A DNA stretch of 49,763 bases, taken from the NCBI GenBank assembly GCA_021771635.1, contig JAETOQ010000011.1, positions 1 to 49,763 of the forward strand, read 5' to 3'. Under the pieces are notes generated by a model. The model was not told where the DNA came from and did no database searches. It saw nothing but the letters and a program-made list of their open reading frames with translations. The stretch's first letter is position 1; the number at the start of each line of letters is the position of its first letter. This DNA is from Oscillospiraceae bacterium. Lineage in GTDB: Bacteria; Bacillota; Clostridia; Oscillospirales; Oscillospiraceae. The position numbers were made by a program, and so were the translations under genes. Of this stretch, positions 1 to 8,351 are shown piece after piece.

Positions 1-116
1 CCCGCCATACGGCGTCGCTTTCCCTTGCCATACGTCAGTATGGCTGCGGAAAATCTCCTTGTCTGACGAGAAAAATCCTCGTCCATCCGGCATTCCCCGG
101 TTATGAATACAGGTTC
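1..116 (+). repeat. MITE family A, copy 1 (cut by window start)
   Basis: This is the right-hand part of a short repeat found complete at 20281-20441 and inverted at 49626-49763. It ends in the terminal inverted repeat CGGTTATGAATACAGGTTC. Inside are a CCATAC-GTCA-GTATGG hairpin and a GACGAG-AAAAAT-CCTCGTC hairpin. About 45 bases of the element lie outside the window. It ends 34 bases before the next start codon, so any promoter for that gene lies in or beyond the repeat. The three bases after it (AAA) do not fit the TNA target seen at other copies. Confidence 0.85.
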
Positions 117-150
117 AAAGTTTTGAGGGAAAGAAAAGGAGTATCAAAAC

Positions 151-1272
151 ATGGCAGAGAGATCAAAAGTCTACTTTGCGGACTTCCGCTGCCCCAGCTG
201 GCGGGAGAACCTGCCCCAGAAGCTGGCCCGCCTGATGATGACCGCCGGCTTCGGCAACATCGACATGGAGGACAAATTTGTCGCCATCAAGATGCACTTT
301 GGTGAGCCGGGCAACCTGGCCTACCTGCGGCCCAACTGGGCCAAGGTAGTGGCGGACCTGGTGAAGAGTCAGGGCGGCAAGCCCTTCCTGACGGACTGCA
401 ACACTCTGTACGTGGGCGGCCGGAAGAACGCCCTGGACCACATCGAATCCGCCTATCAAAACGGCTTCAACCCCTACAACACCGGCTGCCACATCATCAT
501 TGCCGACGGACTGAAGGGCAACGACGAGGTGGAGGTCCCCGTGGAGGGCGGCGAGTATGTGAAGGCCGCCAAGATCGGCCGGGCCGTGATGGACGCCGAC
601 GTGTTCATCTCCCTCACCCACTTCAAGGGCCACGAGCAGGCCGGTATGGGCGGCACTTTGAAGAACATCGGCATGGGCTGCGGCTCCCGGGCAGGTAAGA
701 TGGAGCAGCACAACTCCGGCAAGCCCTTTGTCAAGCAGAAACATTGCATTGGCTGCAAGGCCTGCGCCAGGATCTGCGCCCACGGTGCCCCCCAGTTCGG
801 CCCGGACGGCAAGGCCAGCATCGACACTGACAAGTGCGTGGGCTGTGCCCGGTGCATCGCCGTGTGCCCCAAGGACGCCATCCAGTGTCTGTATGACGAG
901 GCCCCCGCCATCCTGAATAAGAAAATCGCCGAGTACACCAAGGCGGTGGTGGACGGCCGCCCCTGCTTCCATGTGTCCCTGGTGCTGGACGTGTCCCCCA
1001 ACTGCGACTGCCACGGGGAAAACGACGTGCCCATCGTCCCCAATGTGGGCATGTTTGCCTCCTTCGATCCCGTGGCCCTGGACCAGGCCTGCGCCGACGC
1101 GGTGCTGGCACAGGCCGCCGTTCCCGGCTCCGTACTGTTTGACAAGGAGTGCGCCTGCAATGAGGGTGACCTCTTTAAAAAGGCCCACCCGGACACCGAG
1201 TGGGAGGTCTGCCTGGAGCACGCGGAAAAGCTGGGCCTGGGCAGTCGTGTATACGAGCTTGTGAACATCTAA
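151..1272 (+). CDS. DUF362 family protein with two [4Fe-4S] clusters
   Basis: A 373-residue protein of the DUF362 family, common in anaerobes and of unknown exact reaction. Residues about 1-180 form the DUF362 part. Two ferredoxin-type motifs follow, CIGCKACARIC and CVGCARCIAVCP, each completed by a conserved proline or glycine turn, so two [4Fe-4S] clusters are expected. A C-terminal part with further cysteines (CDC, CAC) resumes the DUF362 fold. There is no signal peptide, so it should be cytoplasmic. The ATG has an AAAGGAG ribosome site 9 bases upstream. It stands alone, between a mobile repeat and a strong bidirectional terminator. A redox role is inferred; the substrate is unknown. Confidence 0.85.
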   Translation: MAERSKVYFADFRCPSWRENLPQKLARLMMTAGFGNIDMEDKFVAIKMHFGEPGNLAYLRPNWAKVVADLVKSQGGKPFLTDCNTLYVGGRKNALDHIESAYQNGFNPYNTGCHIIIADGLKGNDEVEVPVEGGEYVKAAKIGRAVMDADVFISLTHFKGHEQAGMGGTLKNIGMGCGSRAGKMEQHNSGKPFVKQKHCIGCKACARICAHGAPQFGPDGKASIDTDKCVGCARCIAVCPKDAIQCLYDEAPAILNKKIAEYTKAVVDGRPCFHVSLVLDVSPNCDCHGENDVPIVPNVGMFASFDPVALDQACADAVLAQAAVPGSVLFDKECACNEGDLFKKAHPDTEWEVCLEHAEKLGLGSRVYELVNI

Positions 1273-1278
1273 TAGAAT

Positions 1279-1316
1279 AAAAACGGACTTCCGCCCGCGG
1301 GCGGAAGTCCGTTTTT
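1279..1316. terminator. Bidirectional terminator between convergent genes
   Basis: A near-perfect palindrome, with A5 on one side, a GC-rich stem built on ACGGACTTCCGCCCGC, and T5 on the other. It serves both the DUF362 gene (+) and the DUF4358 lipoprotein gene (-). Confidence 0.9.
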
Positions 1317-1329
1317 GCATATACTTCTC

Positions 1330-2055
1330 TTACGCGAACAGGGCGTTGAATGCGGCGACAGCATCGTCGGCCCCGTCGCTCAGGGCCGCCAGCATCACGT
1401 AATTGCCGTTGGAGACGATACGGGAGCCGTTTTTCCAGCCCTCGATGCTCTCGGGATACCAGGCGCCGCCGGGGTTTGCATCGTCGCCCACCTGGTAGTC
1501 GATCCGGGCCTGGAAGATATCCTTCACCTTCTGCACGTCATCCGCGTTCCGCACCTCCACCAGGGCGATCTCGCCCACGGCGGCGGAGATCATAGCGGTG
1601 TACACCAGGCATTGGTTGGCGGCAATATCGGACAGGCCGGGATAGAAGCTGTCCAGCACCTCGCCCTCGGCCTGCATCATGGTGGGCCACTCCTCTCCGC
1701 CGGTCAGGCTCTCATAAAACGCCGTCAGGTCCACCTTGGAGGCGGGGCCGTTCTGGCTGTCCGCCGGTCTCTGCGCCGTGCCGTTCTCCGGCCGCCGGTT
1801 TTGCTCCGTTGAGCCGTCGGCATCCTGTGTCTCACTGACCTCGCTGTCCTCCGGCGTCCCCTGGGTGTCGTCCGTAGTGTCGTCCGTAGTATCGTCCGTA
1901 GTATCGTCCGTGGTGCCGTCCGTGTCAGGCGTCGCGCCGGAGATCTCTTCCTCCGGCTTCCCGCCGTCTTCCGCAGGCGTCTGCTTCCCGCCGCAGGCGG
2001 CCAGGGACAACAGCAGCACCAGTGCCAGGATCAGGGAAATACCTTTTCTTTTCAT
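1330..2055 (-). CDS. DUF4358-type lipoprotein
   Basis: A 241-residue exported lipoprotein. The N-terminus has a basic start, a hydrophobic core and the lipobox LAAC, so cleavage before Cys21 and lipid attachment are expected. A low-complexity linker rich in Asp and Thr (TDDT repeats), encoded by a 12-bp tandem repeat, joins it to a C-terminal globular domain of about 120 residues. That domain resembles the DUF4358 family of clostridial lipoproteins, for which no function is known. Start chosen at the ATG behind AGAGGAG; the longer reading frame upstream lacks a ribosome site. It is divergent from brnQ. Confidence 0.75.
   Translation of the reverse strand: MKRKGISLILALVLLLSLAACGGKQTPAEDGGKPEEEISGATPDTDGTTDDTTDDTTDDTTDDTQGTPEDSEVSETQDADGSTEQNRRPENGTAQRPADSQNGPASKVDLTAFYESLTGGEEWPTMMQAEGEVLDSFYPGLSDIAANQCLVYTAMISAAVGEIALVEVRNADDVQKVKDIFQARIDYQVGDDANPGGAWYPESIEGWKNGSRIVSNGNYVMLAALSDGADDAVAAFNALFA
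1867..1926. repeat. 12-bp tandem repeat inside the lipoprotein linker
   Basis: About five tandem copies of a 12-base unit (consensus RTCGTCCGTAGT) encode the repeated TDDT residues of the lipoprotein linker. Twelve-base units keep the reading frame, so copy number can change the linker length without breaking the gene. Confidence 0.85.
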
Positions 2056-2242
2056 ACATGTTCTCCTCTTTGCTGTTCTTGACTTCAGGGAGCACTGTGT
2101 TCTCCCCATATTCGCTTTTGACGCAGGCAGGGGAAAAAAGTTCCCGCTCTCCCGCCTATTTTCCGCTCCTTTTTGCAGGGCATCCGCCCTGCTGTCTCTC
2201 CCCATTCCACCCTTCTTATACTTTTATGCAATCTGCACAACA

Positions 2243-2271
2243 TTGACTTTGCCGCAAAACTGTCATATAAT
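2243..2271 (+). promoter_or_regulatory. Housekeeping promoter for brnQ
   Basis: TTGACT, a 17-base spacer, then TATAAT, about 88 bases before the brnQ start codon. It is a near-consensus sigma-70/sigma-A promoter. Confidence 0.75.
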
Positions 2272-2358
2272 GCGCTGTGCACAAGCCGTCTTTTGCCGAA
2301 ATCCGTCAGCTGGCACAACGCACCCGCTTCGCGCACAAACTGCTCAGGGAGGTTCTTC

Positions 2359-3639
2359 ATGAAACACACCCGCACAGAACTCCGAGATATCTGCGTCATC
2401 GGCTTCGCCCTCTTCTCCATGTTTTTTGGGGCGGGCAATGTGATCTTTCCTCCCTATCTGGGCCTTGGGTGCGGCGCCCAGTGGTTTCTAGGCTTTCTCT
2501 GCTATTACGCCGCCGACATCGGCCTGGCCCTGCTGGCGCTGTTCGCCATTCTCCGCACAGGCGGTCCCGAGGGCATCACCCGCCCCATCGGCAGAGTCCC
2601 CTCCGCCCTCTTGATGAGCGCCATCGTGCTGTGCATCGGCCCCATGCTGGCCATTCCCCGCACCGCCGCCACCACCTATGAAATGTCCGTGGCTCCCCTG
2701 GCCTCCGGCTTCAGTCCGGTCCTCTTTTCCATACTGTTCTTTCTGCTGATCCTAGTCCTTTGCCTGAAGGAATCCGCGGTGGTGGATATCGTGGGCAAAT
2801 TCCTGACACCCGCTCTGCTGATTGGCCTGCTGGTCCTGATCGTCCGGGGCGTCCTGCGCCCCATCGGCCCGGTGCCTGACCGGGTTTTGGTCGACAATGT
2901 GGTCTTCACGGGCATCGAGGCGGGCTACCAGACCATGGACGTGCTGGCGGCCATGGTGTTTGGCATCATCGTGCTGAAAAGCGCCCGGGACAAGGGCTAT
3001 ACGGACGCCCGCTCCCAGTTCCGGGTGGTGGCCGGCGCCGGTGCCGTGGCAGGCGCGGCCCTGCTGGTGGTCTATATGGGACTGACCTATTTGGGCGTCA
3101 CCACTTCAAAGTTCTTTGACCTGTCTGTGCTCCGCACCTTCCTGGTGGTCTCCATCGTGCGCAATCTCCTGGGCGGCGCGGGGACCATCCTGTTCGCCGT
3201 GGTGGTGGCCCTGGCCTGCGTCACCACCGCCGTGGCCCTGGTCAGCTCCGCCGCCTCCTATTTCTCCCGGCTCTCCGGGGGACGTGTCTCCTACTCCCTG
3301 CTGACAGTCCTCATCTGCGTGTTCAGCGCCGGAGCGTCCAACTTCGGTCTGGACCAGATCGTCGCCATCGCTGGCCCCATTTTGAACGTGGTCTATCCCC
3401 CCACCCTGGTGCTGATCCTTCTGACGTTCTTTGACCGGCGCATCCCCAACGACTGGGTGTACCGGCTGGCGGCTCTGGGCGCGCTGGCGGCAAGCCTGCT
3501 GACCGCGGCGGCGGACCTGGGGCTCCCCCTGGCCTTTGTAAAGCATCTGCCCCTCTCCGCCCTCGGGTTCCACTGGGTGCTTCCCGCCGCAGCCTGCGGA
3601 CTGCTGGGGCTGTTCTTCCCCCGCCGGGAAAGACCGTAA
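2359..3639 (+). CDS. brnQ: Branched-chain amino acid carrier BrnQ
   Basis: A 426-residue LIVCS-family carrier that imports leucine, isoleucine and valine with sodium or protons. The N-terminus, with GFALFSMFFGAGNVIFPP, is the family signature of the first membrane segment. About twelve hydrophobic segments follow, and length is typical. The ATG at this position has AGGGAGG in front; the longer open frame starting near 2173 overlaps the promoter and is not used. It is a single gene with its own strong promoter. Specificity for branched-chain amino acids is from family knowledge. Confidence 0.92.
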   Translation: MKHTRTELRDICVIGFALFSMFFGAGNVIFPPYLGLGCGAQWFLGFLCYYAADIGLALLALFAILRTGGPEGITRPIGRVPSALLMSAIVLCIGPMLAIPRTAATTYEMSVAPLASGFSPVLFSILFFLLILVLCLKESAVVDIVGKFLTPALLIGLLVLIVRGVLRPIGPVPDRVLVDNVVFTGIEAGYQTMDVLAAMVFGIIVLKSARDKGYTDARSQFRVVAGAGAVAGAALLVVYMGLTYLGVTTSKFFDLSVLRTFLVVSIVRNLLGGAGTILFAVVVALACVTTAVALVSSAASYFSRLSGGRVSYSLLTVLICVFSAGASNFGLDQIVAIAGPILNVVYPPTLVLILLTFFDRRIPNDWVYRLAALGALAASLLTAAADLGLPLAFVKHLPLSALGFHWVLPAAACGLLGLFFPRRERP

Positions 3640-3801
3640 AGCCCGCCGGAACACAAGGGCACAGGCAGCGGCCGTCCCTTTTATCTCCCAGGCCGCCGAT
3701 GCGCACCCCGCCGTATTGGGGAGAATCACGCAAAACAAGGCTGCTCTTTGCCGTCCGATGCCGTCCGATCCTCCCTGCTCCAAATTTTTCATCAGATCCC
3801 C

Positions 3802-3851
3802 TTGACAATTATACGATTGTATAATATCATCTGATTATACAATCGTATAAT
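3802..3851 (+). promoter_or_regulatory. Autoregulated promoter with two BlaI-type operators
   Basis: TTGACA at 3802-3807, a 17-base spacer, and TATCAT at 3825-3830. Two operators overlap or follow it: ATTATACGATTGTATAAT (3808-3825) in the spacer and its exact inverse, ATTATACAATCGTATAAT, at 3834-3851. Each is a dyad with ATTATAC/GTATAAT arms, containing the TACA/TGTA cores that BlaI/MecI repressors prefer. Position between -35 and start codon predicts repression of the regulator and the sensor gene behind it. Confidence 0.85.
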
Positions 3852-3868
3852 TCAGACAGGAGGTCATT

Positions 3869-4255
3869 ATGGAACAGGAAGTCAAACGGCTGGGAGACGC
3901 CGAATTGGAGATCATGCAGGCTATTTGGGCCGCTGGGGAGCCGGTCTCGTCCACCAGTGTGCAGGCGGCCCTGCGGGGCAGGCGGGACTGGGCCCTGGCG
4001 ACATTGATGACCGCGCTGAACCGCCTGTGCGACAAGGGCTTTCTCTGCTGCGAGAAGCGGGGGCGGAACAATCTGTACACCGCCCTCATCGACCGGGATA
4101 CCTACCAGCAGCAGGAGGGCCGCACCATGCTGGAAAAGCTGTACGGCAACTCCGTCACCGGCCTTGTGGCCGCTTTGTATGCCGGAAAGTCCATCGATGA
4201 CGGAGACCTGGCGGAGCTGCGGCGGTTTCTGGCGGACTGGGAGGAACGCCTATGA
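3869..4255 (+). CDS. BlaI/MecI/CopY family repressor
   Basis: A 128-residue winged-helix repressor. The start (LGDAELEIMQAIWAAGEPVS) matches the BlaI/MecI family. The winged helix covers about residues 1-75 and a dimerisation helix region the rest, with normal length. BlaI proteins dimerise on TACA-TGTA dyads and are inactivated by proteolysis when the partner M56 membrane protease senses its signal. It has AGGAGG before the ATG and overlaps the next gene by ATGA, so it is translated with it. The two operators just upstream point to autoregulation. Confidence 0.92.
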   Translation: MEQEVKRLGDAELEIMQAIWAAGEPVSSTSVQAALRGRRDWALATLMTALNRLCDKGFLCCEKRGRNNLYTALIDRDTYQQQEGRTMLEKLYGNSVTGLVAALYAGKSIDDGDLAELRRFLADWEERL

Positions 4256-6618
4256 ACCGGGAGCTGTTTTTTGACCTGCTCCGCACCTCCGCCGCCGTGG
4301 GTGCGGTGACGCTGGCACTGATGCTGGCCTCCCCCCTGTGGGACCGGAAATTCGCCGCCCGCTGGAAGAGCTGGCTGTGGTGTGTGCTGGCGGCGCTTCT
4401 TCTGGCAGGTCCCTTCCTGCACCTGCCCGCCGGAACGGCCCCCTGGACCATCCCCGTGCCGGAGGAGGTGCTGGTGGCGCGGGAGACCGGGGACTATGAG
4501 CCTGCCCCTGTTACGCCCTCTATCCCCTCTGAGGACATCACCGTGCGAAACCCGGACGGCACCGTGCTGGTCTATCCGGTGGGACACGAGGACGCCTATC
4601 CTGTCCTGGTCCCGGTGACGGAGACGGTGGACCTGCTGCCCCTGGCGGCGGGCCTGTGGGCGGCGGGCGTTCTGGTCTTTATTCTGCGGCAGCTGGGCGG
4701 TGAGCTGGTATTCCGCCGCCGTGTCCGCCGGTGGGCTGTCCCCGTTCAGAGTGAAGCCCTGCCGGCCCTTTATCAAAGCACTCTGCCGGAGGTCACCCAT
4801 CCCCCGCTGTTCGTCTGCCACGGCATTGGGACGCCCATGCTGGCGGGGCTGCTGCGGCCCAAGTTGTTCCTGCCCTGGGAGGACTACACCCCCGAAGAGG
4901 CGGTCTGCGTTTTCCGGCATGAGCTGACGCATCTGCGCCGGGGCGACCTGCGGCGAAAACTTCTGCTCCTGGCCGCCAACGCGGTCCACTGGTTCAACCC
5001 CGCCGTCTGGCTGCTGCGCCGGGAGGCGGAGCGAGACATGGAGCGCGCCTGTGACGAGCAGGTGGTGCGGGGCGCGGCACTGGAGGAACGCCGTGCCTAT
5101 GGCGCGGTCCTGCTGTCCATGGCGGGCGCCGGAACGGCTCCGGCCCTGTCCACCCATCTCTCCGGCGGCGCAAAGCAGCTGAAGCGGCGGCTGGAGAATA
5201 TTCTCTCCGGTGACAAGCGCCGGGGTGCCGTTCCGGCGGCGGTCTGCGCCCTGCTTGCGGTGTGCGCCGTGGTGCTGGCCGCCTGCGGCAGCCGCCCGGC
5301 GGCGGAGCCGGTGTCCCTCTCTCCGGAACCGGAATCAGCCGAGGCCTCTCACATCCTGGTTCTGGGAAGCGCCGATACCGATGGTTTTTATGACACGATC
5401 CTTCTGCTCACCTACGATCCGGCGGCGCCGTCCCTGGACATTTTGAGCATCCCCCGGGACACCTATGTGGAGGCGCTTCCCTGGGATTATAAGAAGATCA
5501 GCTCCGCCCGGCCCGGGGAGACCGGTGCGGACGCGCCCTCCATGGAGACGCTCGTCGCCGAACTGACGGGCTCTCCCGTGGACCACGTTGTCCAGGTGGA
5601 GCCCGCGGCGGTGGAGCGGCTGGTGGACGCCATCGGCGGCCTGGACTGCGTGGTCCCCGTCAGAATGGACTACGACGATCCCTATCAGGACCTGTCCATC
5701 CATCTGGAGGCCGGCCGGCAGCATTTAGACGGCGGGCAGGTCATGGGCCTCCTCCGCTACCGGCGGGGCAATGACGCGGCGGACAGCTATCCCCAGGCGG
5801 ATCTGGACCGCATCGCCACCCAGCAGACGGTCATGGAGACGCTGATGCAAAAGCTGTTGAGCGGCGGCATCTCCCTCACGGAGCTTTCGGATCTGGCGGA
5901 GCTGTTCCACGAGACCGCCGCCACAGACCTTTCTACCCAAGAGCTTTTGTGGCTGGGCAAGTCTCTGCTCTCCGGCGGTCTGGCGGCGGAGGACATCACC
6001 TTCCGCACCCTGGACGGCAGATATGAAATGCGCTGGTGCGATACGTTTCAGTCTAACCTGTCCTATTGGGTCCCCGCAGGACCGGCACAGCCCGGTTCCT
6101 ATGCCTATGATCCCGCCGCAGGCGAAGAGTTCTATCTGAAAATGGCCCAGCAGCTGCTTGCGGAGGCTTTCTCCTTTGACGCTGGCGAGCTTGTCCCTGT
6201 GGTGGATACCGGCCCTCAGCTGGTGATCCGCTACGCCGTTTCCCAGACTCCTCTTGATGTCTATGTCGCCGAGTTCACCCCCGGCTATGACTATCCATCC
6301 TACCTGTATCATTTCTGCCATTCTCTGGACGAGGGCGGCAATGTTGCTGAGGACACGGACTTTGTGTTTGACACGGCAATGCTGGACCAGGCCAGAGCCT
6401 TTGTAAAGACTGTTTATGGCGTGGACTGCTCCGCCGCCGAGGCCCGGGCCTACGGCTATCTGAACAAGATCTCCGTCCAGCTCAAAGCTGCGGACAACCA
6501 GATCTTCCACGTGCAGTTTTACTACAAAAGCGATGCGCCTGTGGGCGTGCTGTTTTTTCACGATTTGAAAACCGCCCAGCGGACCTTGGATGCCAACAAT
6601 GCCAAGTGCTTCTTTTGA
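4252..6618 (+). CDS. BlaR1-like M56 peptidase fused to an LCP domain
   Basis: A 788-residue membrane protein with an unusual domain order. Hydrophobic segments lie near residues 10-30, 38-56, 125-145 and 328-345. Between the third and fourth is an M56 zinc protease with HELTH at 223-227 and a later ERDMERACDE zinc-ligand region, as in BlaR1/MecR1. In place of a penicillin-binding sensor, the outer part (from about 367) is a LytR-CpsA-Psr domain: ILVLGSADTD, SIPRDTYV near 399-406 and LLRYRRGNDAADSYPQADLD near 500. LCP enzymes attach polymers to peptidoglycan outside the cell, so the topology fits. Residues about 620-788 form a domain I do not recognise. It is cotranscribed with the BlaI-type repressor. 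Confidence 0.85.
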   Translation: MNRELFFDLLRTSAAVGAVTLALMLASPLWDRKFAARWKSWLWCVLAALLLAGPFLHLPAGTAPWTIPVPEEVLVARETGDYEPAPVTPSIPSEDITVRNPDGTVLVYPVGHEDAYPVLVPVTETVDLLPLAAGLWAAGVLVFILRQLGGELVFRRRVRRWAVPVQSEALPALYQSTLPEVTHPPLFVCHGIGTPMLAGLLRPKLFLPWEDYTPEEAVCVFRHELTHLRRGDLRRKLLLLAANAVHWFNPAVWLLRREAERDMERACDEQVVRGAALEERRAYGAVLLSMAGAGTAPALSTHLSGGAKQLKRRLENILSGDKRRGAVPAAVCALLAVCAVVLAACGSRPAAEPVSLSPEPESAEASHILVLGSADTDGFYDTILLLTYDPAAPSLDILSIPRDTYVEALPWDYKKISSARPGETGADAPSMETLVAELTGSPVDHVVQVEPAAVERLVDAIGGLDCVVPVRMDYDDPYQDLSIHLEAGRQHLDGGQVMGLLRYRRGNDAADSYPQADLDRIATQQTVMETLMQKLLSGGISLTELSDLAELFHETAATDLSTQELLWLGKSLLSGGLAAEDITFRTLDGRYEMRWCDTFQSNLSYWVPAGPAQPGSYAYDPAAGEEFYLKMAQQLLAEAFSFDAGELVPVVDTGPQLVIRYAVSQTPLDVYVAEFTPGYDYPSYLYHFCHSLDEGGNVAEDTDFVFDTAMLDQARAFVKTVYGVDCSAAEARAYGYLNKISVQLKAADNQIFHVQFYYKSDAPVGVLFFHDLKTAQRTLDANNAKCFF

Positions 6619-6670
6619 GCGCGTCCCAAAGCGCCTGGAAACCATTCCCGGCGCAGAGTCCTTTCCTCCA

Positions 6671-6700
6671 AAAAGCGGCTTGCTGAGGCAAGCCGCTTTC
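6671..6700 (+). terminator. Terminator after the M56-LCP gene
   Basis: Stem AAAGCGGCTTGC / GCAAGCCGCTTT with a TGAG loop, followed by a short pyrimidine tract. Confidence 0.75.
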
Positions 6701-6780
6701 TCCATAATAGGTGATATTTCCAAATAGGCTCTCTGCGTTGTATCAAAGCGTTGAATTACGATCCGGCCTTATACAAAACC

Positions 6781-7213
6781 CGAACCGGAATCCAGCGAAG
6801 CGCGGCTGGAGAGAAGGCGCAGCGCAATGAGTGCACTCTGACTTTTGAAAAAAGTCGGAGCAAGCGATATGCTGCTTGCTCCGATGTGCAATAAGCGGTC
6901 AAAATCGATTTTTCAGTATCGAAGCCCCGCATCCCTCGTCTCCCTCCGCCGCGAGTCCAGCGGAGCGAGTCGCGGCGGAAAGCGAAGAAATTCCCACCAG
7001 AGTGCAGTTTTCGGCGAAGCCGGAAACGGAACGGTGGTGGGAATTTCTGAGCTGGGAAGCGCGAGCACTTTCGATACACGGAATCCCAATCCGTACCTAA
7101 CCCGAACCGGAATCCAGCGGAGCGAATCCGGTTCGGAAGCGAAGAAATTCCCTGTCCGGCTAAGAAGCCTCGCCGCAAGGCGGGGATTCGTGCCAAACAG
7201 GGAATTTCTGAGC
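6781..7213 (-). repeat. Hairpin array behind tRNA-Leu
   Basis: No protein gene is credible here. Reading from the tRNA on the minus strand there are two similar units. Each has a long hairpin with arms GAAATTCCC plus extra pairs (stems 7144-7155/7197-7208 and 6987-6999/7035-7047), a fixed 7-base link (AAGCGAA on the plus strand), then a 10-bp hairpin (7102-7111/7127-7136 and 6945-6954/6970-6979). The short hairpins share the loop core TCCAGCGGAGCGA but have different, fully paired stems. A third degenerate TCCAGCGAAGCG loop lies near 6791 and a further 11-bp hairpin at about 6855-6885. The CCAGCTCA following the tRNA recurs before the second unit. Confidence 0.75.
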
Positions 7214-7298
7214 TGGTGCGCCTGAAGGGACTCGAACCCACACGCATTGCTGCACGAGAACCTAAATCTCGCATGTCTACCAATTCCATCACAGGCGC
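7214..7298 (-). tRNA. tRNA-Leu (anticodon UAG)
   Basis: Acceptor stem GCGCCTG pairs with CAGGCGC, discriminator A and CCA encoded. The anticodon loop TTTAGGT sits on a CGAGA/TCTCG stem and gives UAG. A long variable arm and a GGTTCGAGTCC T arm make it a class II leucine tRNA reading CUA. Confidence 0.95.
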
Positions 7299-7329
7299 CT
7301 ATTTGCTTTCACCATTGGAAATCGGATTG

Positions 7330-7358
7330 ATTATAGCATACTCGCGCGCCGCTGTCAA
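7330..7358 (-). promoter_or_regulatory. Promoter of tRNA-Leu
   Basis: On the minus strand: TTGACA (7358-7353), a 17-base spacer and TATAAT (7335-7330), about 30 bases before the tRNA. Consensus strength fits a stable RNA gene; the transcript would run on into the hairpin array. Confidence 0.88.
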
Positions 7359-7439
7359 AATCTCATTGGAGCGCGGCGGCCATTTTTATCCCAGCGGCCC
7401 AGCTTTCCCGGCAAATTTCCCGCTTCGGCATCTCTGGTA

Positions 7440-7468
7440 TTGAACATTTCCAAAATCTGCGATACAAT
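7440..7468 (+). promoter_or_regulatory. Promoter of the pyridoxamine kinase operon
   Basis: TTGAAC, 17-base spacer, TACAAT, 40 bases before the kinase start codon. Confidence 0.65.
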
Positions 7469-7508
7469 GTCATGGACTTTGTAATCTGATGAAACGAGGA
7501 ACTCCGCT

Positions 7509-8351
7509 ATGCCAACACCCCGTGTTGCCGCCATCCATGACATGTCCGGCTTCGGCCGCTGCTCGCTGACCGTCGCTATCCCCATCCTGTCCGCCATGGG
7601 CGTTCAGTGCTGTCCCCTGCCCACCGCCTTTCTCTCCACCCACACAGGCGGATTTGAGGGTTTTACCTTTTTGGATATGACCGACGAACTGCCCAAGGTC
7701 TCCGCCCACTGGAAGTCTCTGGGTCTGGACTTTCAGGCCATTTACAGCGGCTTTTTGGGCAGCGAGCGGCAGATCGGCATGGTGGCGGACTTCATCCTGA
7801 ACTTCCGAAGCCCTGGCACCATCGTGGTGGTGGACCCGGTGATGGGGGACCATGGCAGGATCTATCAGACCTACACCCCCTCCATGTGCGCCGGTACGGT
7901 CCGGCTGGCGGAGCAGGCGGACGTCATCACCCCCAACCTGACGGAGGCCGCCCTCCTGCTGGGCGTTCCCTATGAAAGCCTCCCCTCCGATGGGGACGGC
8001 TGCCGGAAGATCGTCGAAAAGCTGAGTCTGGACGGCAGGCGCTCCGTGGTCCTCACCGGGGCCTCCGTCACGCCGGAGCAGACCGGCGCCATGTGCTATG
8101 ACGTCCGAACAGGCCGGACCGAGGCGGTGCAGACCCGTCGGGTGCCCCGGGAGTTCCACGGCACCGGCGACGTGTTTGCCAGCGTCCTCACCGGGGCCCT
8201 GGTCAAGGGGAGGTCCCTGACAGAGGCCGCCTGGGAGGCCGCTGAGTTTGTCCGGGCTTGTGCGGAGCGGACGGTCCGGGAGCGCCTTCCCATGCGGGAG
8301 GGCGTGGACTTCGAGCCGCTTCTGGGCCTGCTGATGGGAGGGACCGTATGA
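7509..8351 (+). CDS. pdxY: Pyridoxamine/pyridoxal kinase
   Basis: A 280-residue PfkB/ribokinase-fold kinase that phosphorylates vitamin B6 vitamers with ATP, giving pyridoxal or pyridoxamine 5-phosphate. The N-terminus (VAAIHDMSGFGRCSLTVAIP) and the motif VDPVMGDHG mark the pyridoxal kinase branch. HGTGDVFAS near residue 220 holds the catalytic aspartate and anion hole, and length is normal. It is cytoplasmic. The stop codon overlaps the ATG of the next gene (ATGA), so the two are translationally coupled; the partner transporter may bring in the vitamer. The exact substrate among B6 forms cannot be read from sequence. Confidence 0.9.
   Translation: MPTPRVAAIHDMSGFGRCSLTVAIPILSAMGVQCCPLPTAFLSTHTGGFEGFTFLDMTDELPKVSAHWKSLGLDFQAIYSGFLGSERQIGMVADFILNFRSPGTIVVVDPVMGDHGRIYQTYTPSMCAGTVRLAEQADVITPNLTEAALLLGVPYESLPSDGDGCRKIVEKLSLDGRRSVVLTGASVTPEQTGAMCYDVRTGRTEAVQTRRVPREFHGTGDVFASVLTGALVKGRSLTEAAWEAAEFVRACAERTVRERLPMREGVDFEPLLGLLMGGTV

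Noticed and set aside
163-1320. A 385-codon minus-strand frame over the DUF362 gene
   Set aside because: Antisense shadow; the plus-strand protein has two ferredoxin motifs and a good ribosome site.
6781-7213. CRISPR array or att-site duplication behind tRNA-Leu
   Set aside because: The repeats are paired hairpins with different stems, not equal-length repeats and spacers. The repeated GGGAATTTCTGAGCTGG belongs to the hairpin units, and no integrase or phage gene is near.
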